Positions 30,306 through 40,771 of a stretch of DNA of 64,000 bases are shown here, in pieces. Numbering within the stretch: position 1 is the first letter of the stretch; each line of letters begins with the position of its first letter. Where the stretch lies: assembly GCA_019918135.1 (NCBI GenBank), contig WBZZ01001242.1:61001-125000 (forward strand), in the 5' to 3' direction. Below the pieces are notes generated by a model. That model saw only the letters and a program-made list of their open reading frames with translations. It was not told the origin of the DNA and searched no databases. A program made the position numbers and the translations under genes. Source of the DNA: Paulinella micropora. Its lineage: Eukaryota > Cercozoa > Imbricatea > Euglyphida > Paulinellidae.

Positions 30306-32199
30306 AAGAAAAAAAATTGTTTGCATGCGCAAACAAGGGGCGACGGGGGAGTAACCGGGACAAGGGAAGAGGGGGGAACGGGGGGGAGGAGCACCCCCCC
30401 TCCCCTTCCCTCCTCTTCTTCTTTCTCCCTCCTCTTTGCCCCCTCCCCGTCCCCCTCGCTTATCCTTTGGTTGTCGGGCACTGGGTTTTTTTTCCTGATT
30501 TCATATTCCTGCAGATATTTTTCTGACCTTGCGCACAGTGGCCGAGCCATGGCTCCGACATGACGCCTTCGGACTCGTGAGGCCCTTGCCCCCCTCCCCT
30601 ACCTCCTTCCTCTCCTAGTTCTCAGTGTCAAGTGTAAAACTTTGTCGAGGATTTTTTTTTATTAATTGTTTTGTACACCGGCGAAGCGCGCCCCCTGCCC
30701 CTCCCCCTTCGCAGTCCCACTTCTAGTTTTCAGTGTCAAGTGTAAGGCCGTCGAGCTTTAATTTCGCACTTTCTTGGCGCCCTCTCTCTGCCCCTTTCCC
30801 TCTCCCACTCCCTGCTCTCAGACGAGAGGGTGTGGGGGGAGAGAAAGACAATTCGTGCTTCTTCCATGGCACGGACAGGGCACCGTCAGGGTCCTCAAGC
30901 CTTGTCCACCTCAAGGAGCACGGGGAGGGAGGGGCGCAAAAGCTACAAAAAATACATGAAACGCCTCAACTAAGCCCCCTCTTCCCCCTGCCCCAGTGCC
31001 AAGTGTAAGACTTTGTCGAGCTTTAACTCAGCGTGATTTACAACTTCTTGACGCGCTCCCTCCCCCTCCCCGCTCCCTGACAGGGGGGATTATGCATAAA
31101 CATACCGTGCTTGCGCCCTTCCCTGTCTCCTTCGTGGCCCCCTCTCCCAGTTCGTAGTGTCAAGTGTAAAACTTTGTCGAGTTTTAATTTAAAACTAAAC
31201 TTTTTTTTGCACTTTATTGGCGCAGTGGAAGGCTTACCGTCTGCTGCCAAGATTAAAACTTTGTCAAGGATTTTTTTATTTGCGCTGATTTTTGTACACC
31301 GGCGAAGCGCGCCCCCCTGCCCCTCCCCCCTTCGCAGTCCCACTCCTAGTTTTCAGTGTCAAGTGTAAGACCGTCGAGCTTTAATTCAGCGTAATTGCGC
31401 ATTTTCTTGGCGCCCTCTCTCTGCCCCTTTCCTTCTCCCACTCCCTGCTCTCATACGAGGGGGTGTGGGGGGAGAGAAAGACGATTCGTGCTTCTTCCGA
31501 CATGACGCCGTCAGGGTCGTGAGTCCCTTGTCCACCTCAAGGAGCAGGGGAGGGGCGCAGAAACTACAGAAAAATACATGAAACGCCTCAACTAAGCCCC
31601 CTCTCTCCTTGCCCCAGTGCCAAGTGTAAGACTTTGTCGAGCTTTAACTCAGTGTGATTTACAACTTCTTGGCGCGCTCCCTGACAGGGGGATATGCATA
31701 GACATATCGTGCTTATCCCCTCTCCTGCCTCCTTCCTCCCCCTCTCCTAGTTCTCAGTGCCAAGATTAAAAACTTTGCCAGGAATTTTTTAATTTTGTAA
31801 ATTTTTTAGCGCGCCCCTGCCCTCCCCTTTCCTCGCCCGCCCCCCCTGTTCTCAGCGCCAAGTGTAAGACCATCCAGCTTTAACTCAGCGTGATTTGCAC
31901 TTTCTTGGCGCACTCACCTGGGACATTGACCATCGCCCATCCATCCGCCACAGCCAGCCCCCCAACCCCACTCCTATATCCAAAGATTTTTTCTGCCTCC
32001 CTCACCTCTTCCCTCCTTGAGTTCAGGGGGGCTCAAGGAGCAGAGGGAGGGGGAGGGGGGGCACAGAAGCTACAAAAAAATACATGAAATTCCTCAACTA
32101 AGCCCCCCTCTCCCCTTCCTCTTTCTCCCTCCTCTTTGCCTCCTCCCCATTCCCCTTGCTTGTCTGTCTTTTTTGGTTGTCGGGCACTGGGTTTTTTTT
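30306..32199. repeat. Mosaic repeat block
   Basis: Successive modules: G-rich/C-rich pair, MITE-like left end (30500-30560), CAGTGTCAAG-type elements (30622, 30732, 30997, 31160, 31243, 31358, 31617, 31758, 31855), GCAGAAGCTACAAAAAA modules, and TGTACACCGGCGAAGCGC segments. No coding frame has independent support. Confidence 0.85.
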
Positions 32200-32399
32200 C
32201 CTGATTTCATATTCCTGCAGATATTTTTCTGACTTTGTGCACGGTGGCCGAGCCATGGCTTCCGACATGACGCCGTCGGGGGGTCGTGCGGGCCCTTGTC
32301 CACCTGATACATTGACCACCGCCTATCCATCCACCGCAGGGCTGCGCTGGAACACTGTGTGCAAGATCTGCGGAAACTCCGCGGAAATATGAAAAGTGG
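32200..32399. mobile_element. MITE-like element (TIR family), copy
   Basis: Left end CTGATTTCATATTCCTGCAG and right end GCGGAAACTCCGCGGAAATA; about 200 bp, full core. Confidence 0.8.
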
Positions 32400-33000
32400 A
32401 AAATTTTTTTTGGGATCAGTTTGCACGCGCAAACAAGGGACAAGAGGGGTGAACAGGGGACAAAAAGAAGGAGGGGGGAACGGAGGGGAAGGGGAGGGGA
32501 AGGGCGCAGAAGCTACAAAAAAATACATTCAGAAGCTACAAAAAAATACATTAAACGCCTCCACTAAGCCCCCTGCTATTTGACAGGGGGGATGCATAAG
32601 ACATATCGTGCTTGCTCCCTCCCCTGCCTCTTTCCTCTTCCTCTCCTAGTTCTCAGTGCCAGAAATAAAGCTTTTCCATAATTTTTTTCAAAATTTGTAC
32701 ACCGGCGAAGTACGCTCCTGCCCTACCCTTCCATCTCCGCCGCAGGGCTGCGCTGGAGCACTGCGCGCAAGATCTGCGGAAACTCCGCGGAAATATGAAG
32801 AGTAGAAAAAAGATCTTTTTGGGATGCGTTTGCACGTGCAAACAAGGGATGAGGGGGGGAGGTAACAGGGGACAAGGAGGGGGAATGGGGGGGAGTACTC
32901 CCCTCCCCCTCCCCTTCCTCTTTCTTCCTCCCGTTTGCATTCCCCCTTCCTCCTTCCCCGGTCTGTTTCTTTGGTTGTTGAGCAAAAAATTTTTTTTCCT

Positions 33001-33193
33001 TTTTTCATATTTCCGCGGAGTTTCCGCAGATCTTGCGCACGATGGCCGAGCCATAGCTCTGACAGGGCGCCGTCGGGTTGTGAGGCCCTTGTTCACCTGG
33101 TCCATTGACCACCACCCATCCATCCGCCGCAGGGATGCGCTGGAGCACGGTGCGCAGAGATCTGTGGAAACTCCGCGGAAATATGAAAAGTAG
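33001..33193. mobile_element. MITE-like element (TIR family), most symmetric copy
   Basis: The left end TTTTCATATTTCCGCGGAGT...GCAGATCTTGCGCAC and right end GTGCGCAGAGATCTGTGGAA...GCGGAAATATGAAAAG are almost exact inverses over about 40 bp. This is the clearest copy for defining the family. Confidence 0.85.
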
Positions 33194-34660
33194 AAAAAAA
33201 AAATTTGGATGCGTTTGCACGCGCAAACAAGGGGCAACGGGGGGGGGGGGGGGGGAACAGGGGACAAGGGAAAGAGGGGGGAACGGGGGGGTGGAGGAGC
33301 ACTCCCCTCCCCTTCTTTCCTCCCCTTCATTTTTCTCCCTCCTCTTTGCCTCCTCCACTTCCCCCTCGCCCATCTGTTTCTTTGGTTGTTGAGCAAAAAA
33401 AATTTTTTCTTCCTGATTTCATATTCCTGCAGATATTTTTCTGACCTTGCGCACGGTGGCCGAGCCATGGCTCCGACATGACGCCGTCGGGCTTGTGAGG
33501 GCCTTGTCCACCTCAAGGAGCAGGGGGAGGGAGGGGCGCAGAAGCTACAAAAAATACATGCAACGCCTCAACTAAGCCCCCTCTCCCCCCTGCCCCAGTG
33601 CCAAGTGTAAGACTTTGTCGAGCTTTAACTCAGCGTGATTTAGAACTTATTGACGCGCCCCCCCTCCCCGCTCCCTGACAGGGGGGATATGCATAAACAT
33701 AGTATTACCGTGCTTGCTCTCTTCCCTGTCTCCTTCGTCCCCCCCTCTCTTAGTTCTCAGTGTCAAGTGTAAAACTTTGTCGAGTTTTAATTTAAAACAA
33801 AACTTTTTTTTGCACTTTATTGGCGCAGTGGGGGGCTCACCTTCTGCTACGAATCGGCCACCGGCTTGGACATCGGCTCAGAGCAGGGCTTGTCCCTCAC
33901 TCTCTCTCCTAGTTCTCAGTGCCAAGATTAAAACTTTGTCAAGGATTTTTTTATTTGCGCTGATTTTTGTACACCGGCAAAGCGCGCCCCCCTGCCCCTC
34001 CCCCTTCGCAGTCCCACTCCTAGTTTTCAGTGTCAAGAGTAAGACCGTCGAGCTTTAATAAAAGAAATTGCGCACTTTCTTGGTGCCCTCTCTCTGCCCC
34101 TTTCCCTCTCTTACTCCCTGCTCTCAGACGAGGGGGTGTGGGGGGAGAGAAAGACAATTCGTGCTTCTTCCATAACAGGGCGCCGTCGGGTCGCGGGGCC
34201 CTTGTCCATCTGGTACATTGACCACCGCCCACTAATCCGCCGCAGGGCTGCGCTGGAGCACTGTGCGCAAGATCGGCGGAAATATCTGCGGGAATATGAA
34301 AAGTAGAAAAAATCTTTTTTTGGATGCGTTTGCACGCGCAAACAAGAGGCGAGGGAGGTAAACAGGGGACAAGGGGAAGAGGGGGGGAACGGGGGGGGGG
34401 GGAACATCCCCCTCCCCTTCCTTCCTCCTCTTTGCCCTCGCCCGTCCTTTGGTTGTCCGGCACTGGGTTTTTTTCCTGATTTCATATTCCTGCAGATATT
34501 TTTCTGACCTTGCGCACGGTGGCCGAGCTATGGCTCCGACATGAAGCCGTCGGGCTCGCGAGGCTCTTGTCCACCTCAAGGAGCAGGGGGGGGGGAGGGG
34601 CGCAGAAGCTACAAAAAAATACATGAAACGCCTCAACTAAGCCTCCTCTCTCCCCTGCCC
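33194..34660. repeat. Mosaic repeat block
   Basis: G-run/C-T pair (33237-33360), MITE-like left ends (33415, 34475), a right end (34250-34305), CAGTGYCAAG-type elements (33597, 33758, 33919, 34027), and GTTTGCACGCGCAAAC palindromes. No gene supported. Confidence 0.8.
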
Positions 34661-35366
34661 CAGTGCCAAGTGTAAGACTTTGTCGAGCTTTAACTCAGCG
34701 TGATTTAACACTTTCTTGGCGCCCTCTGCCCGAGGGCAAGGGCGCTTATGAGGGAGCAAAAAGTTTTAGGCCGCGTGCTAATTGTGCAAATATTGGGTCA
34801 CGTGCAGGAATGGCTACAACAACGAGGGCACCCAGGCGCGCATAGAGCACAAATTGTCTTAGCCTCACCTTCCCATCTGAGAACAGGGAACTAAGGATGT
34901 ACAAAGAATTAATAAAAACAATGCCTGACAAATTTTTAATTTTGGCACAAAGAAGTACGAGAGGGAGATGGCAGGTGGGGGGAGAGGAGCAGGGGCGCGC
35001 TAAGCTCGACAGGAGGAAAGGAAAGAGAGGGGTGGGGGGCTTAGCGCAGGCGCTTCATGTATTTATTATTTTTTTTGTAGCATCTGCGCCCTTCTCCCTC
35101 CCCCCCATGCCCTTCCCCTGTTCTTTGAGCCCCCCGGGCTCAGGGGGAGGGGAGAATTAAAAAAAGGGGGGAGCGCCCCCCCCACGGGCCTTGTTTTGAC
35201 TACAAACTCCGTCAAAGTCAATCGACGAGTGACTTCTCCAATGAGACGGCGCACTCTCTGAGATAGCCTTCCCCCATCTGCAAGAGCGGGAAAGGGAAGA
35301 AGGCGCGGCAAGATTTTGTAAAAATACGTTGCATTAAAGCTCGATAAAGTTTTAATCTTGGCACTG
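34661..35366. mobile_element. Foldback element with ~33-bp inverted ends
   Basis: The left end begins CAGTGCCAAGTGTAAGACTT. The right end, read in reverse, begins CAGTGCCAAGATTAAAACTT, and both continue ..TCGAGCTTTAA. An inverted GCTTCATGTATTTATTA...CATCTGCGCCC module lies inside. The only ORF is a 48-codon frame at 34748-34894 without recognisable features. No transposase seen. Confidence 0.5.
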
Positions 35367-35547
35367 AGAACTAGAAGACAACGCCCGGCCGGATCGCAAC
35401 TTTGCGATTAAAGTCGATTTTTAATACAAGTTCTTTTTTCTTCAGAAACAGAGCTGAATTTCTCTTTGTTAATCTCTGACACAGTCTTGCCCTTTTACAC
35501 CAACAAATCAGAATTCCCCCCCCTCACAGACAATCGCAGTACAGGCT

Positions 35548-35860
35548 CTTACACTTGGTACTGAGAACTAATTATCCGGGGCGCAGCGCCTGCGCACCGC
35601 TTAACGAGGCGAACCTTGAAAAAACGAATCCCTTTCGTAGAGGAGACTAACACAATTAATGCTCTTTCACCTCATCCTGTGCCTATCCTAGTTCTCGGTG
35701 CCAGGTGTAAGACTGCCAACTCGCCGAGCTCGGAGCTTTAGTTCAGCGTATTCTCTTTCTGTACTTTCGGCGGCCCAGCCGAGCGTCTAGTGGGATTTTC
35801 TTTTTGTTTTTGCGCGAGTAGAATTTGGCGCCAAATTGTTGGGCAAGTGTGTTTCGCCGG
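35548..35860. repeat. Direct repeat, copy 1 (partner 36561-37035)
   Basis: 35577-35740 (GGCGCAGCGCCTGCGCACCG, then AAAAAACGAATCCCTTTCGT) is repeated at 36877-37035. 35777-35860 (AGCCGAGCGTCTAGTGGGAT ... TTTGGCGCCAAATTGTTGG) is repeated at 36563-36640. So two neighbouring segments recur about 0.8-1.3 kb downstream. Confidence 0.85.
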
Positions 35861-35974
35861 AAAAGGCTCTGCGCGGCCTTTTGCTGGTGGGATGGGCTAG
35901 CTTTCGGCTCAGCTAAGACTTTCTCGAGTTTTAATTCAGCATAAACTTTTATTTCTTACTTCCCGTTCTCAGCG

Positions 35975-36133
35975 CTGACCGTGGCGGTGTATCGTGCGGG
36001 GCTTTTGGCCGGGGATAGACTCCAGCTGCGTTTTTTAGAACCATTGTTGTTTGCTGCCGCAAAAGACAAAGGCTTGGTCTTAGACTCGCTGGTAGCTAAG
36101 TGCGAAGGGCTGGCAAGCCAGTGTGAAGTTTAG
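35975..36133 (+). pseudogene. C-terminal coding remnant after a splice-acceptor-like site
   Basis: 52 codons of good coding appearance (VYRAGLLAGDRLQLRFLEPL, AKDKGLVLDSLVAKCEGLAS) ending in TAG. There is no start codon. The frame is preceded immediately by ACTTCCCGTTCTCAG, a pyrimidine tract plus AG. It could be a last exon or a fragment cut by a repeat element with that same TTCTCAG edge. Confidence 0.35.
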
Positions 36134-36393
36134 GCTACGATGCTTGGGCGCACAACAACCCCAAGCCCACCCAGGGCTGTTTTGTAATTAAAAAAACTTA
36201 TCTTTGCAGAATTCTTTTTTTGGCACTCTAGTTTGGCAAGGGCCGTTCTGCCGAGTTTTCCGGAGGTTAACGGAAAAACCGGGCGTTTTCCCGCAGAGAG
36301 AAACGTCTTTTTTTTTAACCTTGCGCTGAATTTTTGTCGGCCGTCCTGTCCCCTCCCCTCACCCCCCCCCCCCCAGCATCCTCAGAGAAAACA

Positions 36394-36537
36394 GAGGGGC
36401 GACGAAAGTGGCAGGGGCGATGAAAGTGACAGGGGCGATGAAAGTGACAGGGGCGATGAAAGTGACAGGGGCGACGAAAGTGACAGGGGCGATGAAAGTG
36501 ACAGGGGCGACGAAAGTGACAGGGACGACGAAAGTGA
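36394..36537 (+). repeat. 18-bp minisatellite, eight units
   Basis: AGGGGCGAYGAAAGTGAC repeated eight times. Read in one plus-strand frame it encodes RGDESD repeats. The surrounding 207-codon frame (36233-36856) starts without ATG and covers duplicated non-coding segments, so I do not call it a gene. Confidence 0.9.
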
Positions 36538-37185
36538 TAGGGAGGGGGGAGGATGGCTGCCCAGCCGAGCGTCTAGTGGGATTTTTTTGGTTGTTTTTGG
36601 CGCAGGTCGAATTTGGCGCCAAATTGTTGGACCAGTGTGCTCCGGCCCGTTGTGTCTATGGTCCAGCACGCCTGGCACATCGAGTACCCGCCTAAGACTA
36701 AAAATTTTATCTCTGATTTTTATATTTTTGGTTATTTATTTTTGGATCGGCCGAGCCGGTTTGTTTGGTGAGGGTAATGGCGTGATTATAGCCTCCGTTC
36801 CGAGCCCTTTTGACATTTACCTGTCGCTTGCACAGCAACTCTCAGGTAGTGCATGACACAGCGAGAGCCAATTATCGGGCGCAGCGCCTGCGCACCGCTT
36901 AACGAGGCGAACTTTGAAAAAACGAATCCCTTTCGTCGAGGAGGCTAACACAATTCATGCTCTCTCCCCTCATCCTGTGCCTATCATAGTTTTCGGTGCC
37001 AGGTGTAAGACTGCCGACTCGCCGAGCTCGGCCCGCGTTTGTTTATTAAAACTGCTCCACAAAAGTTTTGTACACTTAGAAAAAGAGTATTTCTTAGTCT
37101 CGCTTTTAGTACTCACAACAACAGCATTTGTCACAAAGAGGGGGCGCAATGCAGGTTCCGGCGGGGGTCTCATTGTACTCTAAAA

Positions 37186-37465
37186 TTATGAGTGACGCTC
37201 CAGCCCGCATAAGTTACCAACAGAGAAAACCCTAAACATAGAAAAAGAAGAAAGCTCATACAAAGAACATGTTCTGTGCATTGATTCTTTATACCAGCAA
37301 CAAAGCCCGAGCAATACGCCAAAAACCAAAAGGGTTACGATGCCACTCCAGCTGGAGTTTTTCCCAGGAATCTCGGTGTAGACGCACGGACAGGGTGTGC
37401 TCTTGTATCTCCCCTCCCACACAGATCCATTAAAAAGAAAACACAAGCAATAAAAGTTTAATCAT
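37186..37465 (-). pseudogene. Small signal-peptide/TM protein, frameshifted
   Basis: From the ATG at 37465 the minus strand reads MIKLLLLVFSF then a stop. One base over, the frame continues NGSVWEGRYKSTPCPCVYTE and a membrane helix (GIVTLLVFGVLLGLCCWY) with a Cys-rich tail. The shift falls in a TTTT-rich run. With one base restored it would be a signal peptide plus single membrane span protein of about 90 residues. Confidence 0.4.
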
Positions 37466-37894
37466 CTCTTCTCAGACTTTGTGTAGGAAGGGGAGCGGAG
37501 GGAGGGGGGGGGGGCATATAAATATCCGAAAGTGACAGCATGGATCAAGAGGTGATGGTGAATAGAAATGAAAATGCAATGTTGCTTGCTGAGCTGCAAG
37601 GCAGGTTACAAACAGTCTTGAAAGCAAGATTGCAACTTCCATGAGCACAGGGAGCTCAAGGAGCAGGGGGAGGGGGAGGGGAAGGGCGCAGAAGCTACCA
37701 AAAAAATACATGAAGCGCCTCAACTAAGCCCCAGTGTCAAGTGTAAGACCGTCGAGCTTTAATTCAGCGTAATTTCACACTTTATTGGCGCACTCTCTGC
37801 CCCCTTCCTTCTCCCACTCCCTGCTCTCTCAGACGAGGGGGTAACAGGGGGACAAGGGGAAGAGGGGGGAACGGGGGGGGGGAGGAGCACTTCT

Positions 37895-37923
37895 CTGCCA
37901 GCAGGGCACTGCCCTGCTGGCAG
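37895..37923. other. Near-perfect inverted repeat (14-bp arms)
   Basis: CTGCCAGCAGGGCA, one base, then TGCCCTGCTGGCAG. Lies in the degenerate RING remnant. Confidence 0.95.
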
Positions 37924-38235
37924 ACTGTCGGGCGGTGCGGTGCCCTGCATGGTGGTAGCCGGCAGTGGACATTTGTTGCAGCAACATTTTCAGAGCACCC
38001 ACTGGCAAACGACGTTTTCCTGCTCAGCCTCCAAGTCTCTAATTTCGGCCATGTACGCCTCGATCCTGCGTGTCTGCGCGCAGAGAAATGTCGATGGGTC
38101 GGGGCTAGAGATTTCCCTGACCTCAGCGTTGCTGAGGTCAGGGAGAGAGCGTACAATGTTTCTAGAGAAGGCAGGCACAGACAAATGCGAGGATCGCGCA
38201 ACAAGCGTCACCAGTATCTTGATTTTGGCAGCCAA
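37900..38235 (-). pseudogene. Coiled-coil plus degenerate RING remnant
   Basis: The minus strand reads SLPDLSNAEVREISS, then a coiled coil (RRIEAYMAEIRDLEAEQENV) ending VCQWVL-stop. One frame over it continues CSENVAATNVHCRLPPC, RAPHRPTVC and LLAEKC. This resembles the C-terminal RING of IAP-like proteins (C..C...LPC.H..C...C) with some ligands altered. Broken by a frameshift, so probably not functional. Confidence 0.4.
38114..38144. other. Perfect 14-bp hairpin, 3-nt loop
   Basis: TCCCTGACCTCAGC GTT GCTGAGGTCAGGGA within the coiled-coil/RING remnant. Confidence 0.95.
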
Positions 38236-38411
38236 ACACAGACCCCCGGGGGCTCACCCACCCGCGCCTTGGCAAGAAAAACGCGATCAGAAAAATTGTT
38301 TTTAATCAACGAAAGCTTCAGCACAGGTGCTTGGGAGCCACAAAATAAGAGGTGCGGGAGTGCCCAGAGAGGTTTGAAAAACAGGTTGCGGCCTATTTGC
38401 CAAAAAAAACT

Positions 38412-38942
38412 CTAGAGTTGCTTGCGCAAGGAATACTGCACACATCTGTGCTGTCCTACGGTCACCGCTCCTACGTACTCCCAGCCCTTGCGGCATGCCG
38501 CATCCATTGCGCACCAATCGCAAGCCCCGCCCACCAGCTTCCTATTTTTTGCAGCTTTATTAGAGCAATGCGGGTCGCAGACGGCCGACCCCACATCTTT
38601 CTTAAACAGGGTAACAGCTCCCTTAATGCTATAATCATACCCAATATCGTAAATGCATACACAGGCAGATCTGGTGGTACTTGCAGTTGCAGCAGCTGCG
38701 GCGAGGGCCGGGCATTTGTCTGCCAAGTGCCGCGACTTGTCCCCGAGGCGGAAGGTGGCACCGCAGTTGGACGGGCAGCGGATCGTGAGGTTCTGTACCG
38801 CTTGGTTTTGCTTAAAGCAGGCTTCGCAGAACGAGGCGCCGCAGCCGTGCTGCACGATGTCGCGTGCCACGCACAGGCAAATTGCACACATTAGGTCCTT
38901 GGTTTCGCCCTCGTTCATCCAAGCCTCGTCGTAACCGGCCAT
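38412..38942 (-). CDS. RING/TRAF-type zinc finger protein
   Basis: 176 aa from the ATG at 38942. CAICLCVARDIVQHGCGASF then CEACF and CPSNCGATFRLGDKSRHLAD...C form a RING-like C-x2-C...C-x4-C-x2-C...C-x3-C arrangement. The usual His after CG is replaced (CGAS instead of CGHR), and a following H/C pair suggests a TRAF-type finger. The C-terminal 80 residues carry further CDPHC, CDWC and C motifs. A ubiquitin ligase or adaptor role is plausible from the family. The missing His leaves catalysis uncertain. Confidence 0.7.
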   Translation of the reverse strand: MAGYDEAWMNEGETKDLMCAICLCVARDIVQHGCGASFCEACFKQNQAVQNLTIRCPSNCGATFRLGDKSRHLADKCPALAAAAATASTTRSACVCIYDIGYDYSIKGAVTLFKKDVGSAVCDPHCSNKAAKNRKLVGGACDWCAMDAACRKGWEYVGAVTVGQHRCVQYSLRKQL

Positions 38943-39312
38943 TGGGCTACACAAAGACCAGGTTTTTCTGTTTTGAGCCTGCAATTTTTCTTCCCCCCCC
39001 CCCCTCTCCCCTGCTCCTTGAGCCCCCTGGTCTCAGAAAGGGGGGGAGAGACAAAGACAATTCGTGCTTCTTCCATGGCACGGACAGGGCGCCGTCGGGG
39101 ATCGTGCGCAGCGACCACCGCCCATCAATCCGCCACAGGGTCGTGCTGGAGCGCGGTGAGCAATATCTGCGGAAATATCTGCTGGAATATGAAAACTGGA
39201 AGAAAAAAAATTGGAATGCGTTTGAACGCAAACAAAGGACGAGGGGAACAGAGGGACGGGAAGGGGAGCACTCCCTTTCCCTTCTTGCCCCCTTCCTCTC
39301 CCTCCCCTGTCG

Positions 39313-39531
39313 CTACTTCCGCTCTGGTGTAATTACCGAAATCTGACGCGTCTTTTCTGCTAACTCAATCGGCGCTTTTCGCCAATCGTTGTTCAACTTG
39401 TCAATAGAAAATTCGTAGGAGATCACGACAGGTTGTCCGTCATCTTTGACGTATCGACTGGATTTATCCCACGTAGCAAATTTGTGTGCATGGGTATTTT
39501 TTCGCGACGTACTTTGCCGCAGTCTGTGCAT
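39313..39531 (-). CDS. Small hypothetical protein
   Basis: 72 aa from the ATG at 39531, the first start after an in-frame stop. Basic N-terminus, then SSRYVKDDGQPVVISYEFSI and LNNDWRKAPIELAEKTRQIS, which looks like real protein. Not recognised. Confidence 0.45.
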   Translation of the reverse strand: MHRLRQSTSRKNTHAHKFATWDKSSRYVKDDGQPVVISYEFSIDKLNNDWRKAPIELAEKTRQISVITPERK

Positions 39532-40052
39532 AACGCCATTACAAACCCCACAACAACAGCCTGGAGGATTTCCAGGAACAAAGCACCTGCCTCAGGTGTA
39601 CTTTTTCTGTGCTCGGCCTTTCAATTAAATATTTGTTCCAATTAAGAATATACTATAAATAACAAGACGAAAAAAAGGGAAAGGGCGAGGGGGGAAAAAC
39701 CCTCCCCCTCCTTTCACGTAGTCGACGTCCTCCCCCTCGCTCTCACTTGCGTCGTCCCGCTCTGTCACCCCCCTACCGCCAAGACTCGGTGCTCATGCCG
39801 AGGGTGTCGTAAGAGGACTCCCTGCGAGCAATTTGCCGTGCCTGACCTGATTAAGATCGAAAAGGTTCCCACAAAAGCCAGCCGCAGCCACCCTGAGCCC
39901 GGGGGGCTCAAAGAGCAGGGGCAGAACTGAAACAAAACCAAGAAGATGCCACTGAGCCCATGCCGGAGCGCCCCCCCATTTGTCGGGTCCGAATTTGCAG
40001 GGGATGGGTGCTCCCCCCCCTTTGGCGCCCCCCAACACCCCCCTCTATATCC

Positions 40053-40455
40053 ATGGACCACGAGACGCGGGGCTGGCTGTTCGGGCGCTCGGCGGGCCGA
40101 CGGTACTGGCAGTGGTTGCTGCCGCTGCTGTACTGGCTCGCGTTCCTGGCGCCTCTGCCGGTGTTCTGGTCCCTGTCTACCCGGCGCACCCCCCGGGCCC
40201 GCGCCGAGCGGTTGGCGTGGTATGTGTCGGGGCCCGTGCTGTGCATCGCGGTGGCGTTGTGGATCTTCGGCCGGCAAGTACCGCCCCGACTGGTGGCTCA
40301 TCTACTTCGTCTTGGCAGTGCACGCCGGGCTCGGGCTGGGCGGGAGGTTTGTCTACTGGAGCCTCGACGACTGCTGCCTCCGCTTGGCCAGGCGCGTCGA
40401 ACTTCGCAGTCCGGTGCTGGAACGTGAGTGGGTCCGCTTCGGCGGGGAAGCTTAG
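40053..40455 (+). pseudogene. Three-TM membrane protein with one frameshift
   Basis: From the ATG at 40053: basic start, helix WLLPLLYWLAFLAPLPVFW, basic loop, helix YVSGPVLCIAVALWIFG. The frame then changes near 40275, after which the next frame gives WWLIYFVLAVHAGLGLGGRF, YWSLDDCC and a terminal stop at 40455. One base change would make an intact protein of about 134 residues. A partial copy of its first loop lies at 42154-42225, and its 3' flank is copied at 42240-42350. Confidence 0.5.
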
Positions 40456-40635
40456 CAGCACCATGGTAGCGCAAAAAAATGAAAAGAGCCAGTATTTCTG
40501 TTAAATACTTTTTGCGTGTCAAAATTAAATGTCAATACGCTGCGGGTTGGCACACTGAAAAATTTACGAGATTTTGTTTATTTTGTGAATCTTGTGGTAC
40601 AAAAGGAGACCCGGGGCCGGAGATTCTGCTGATTG

Positions 40636-40739
40636 AATGCGGGACAACAAGACAGCAGAGCTTAAAGCTAGCATCAACATCTAACCTCACGGGGAGAACT
40701 GCCAAAGAAAGTAGCTATATTGTCTTGTTGTCCCGCATT
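40636..40739. repeat. 19-bp inverted repeat
   Basis: AATGCGGGACAACAAGACA at 40636-40654 and its exact reverse complement at 40721-40739. A third copy lies at 49303-49321. Confidence 0.95.
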
Positions 40740-40771
40740 AAAAAACATTTTGCTCAATCAGATGCTTCTTT

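Noticed and set aside
30306..34660. Many 60-130 codon ORFs on both strands in the repeat block
   Set aside because: They follow repeat modules exactly and recur wherever the modules recur; Pro/Ser/Arg-rich low complexity.
34748..34894. 48-codon ATG ORF inside the foldback element
   Set aside because: Too short, unrecognised and surrounded by repeats; no second copy to test conservation.
36233..36856. 207-codon ORF over the minisatellite
   Set aside because: No ATG, and half of it covers segments duplicated at 35.8 kb as non-coding DNA.
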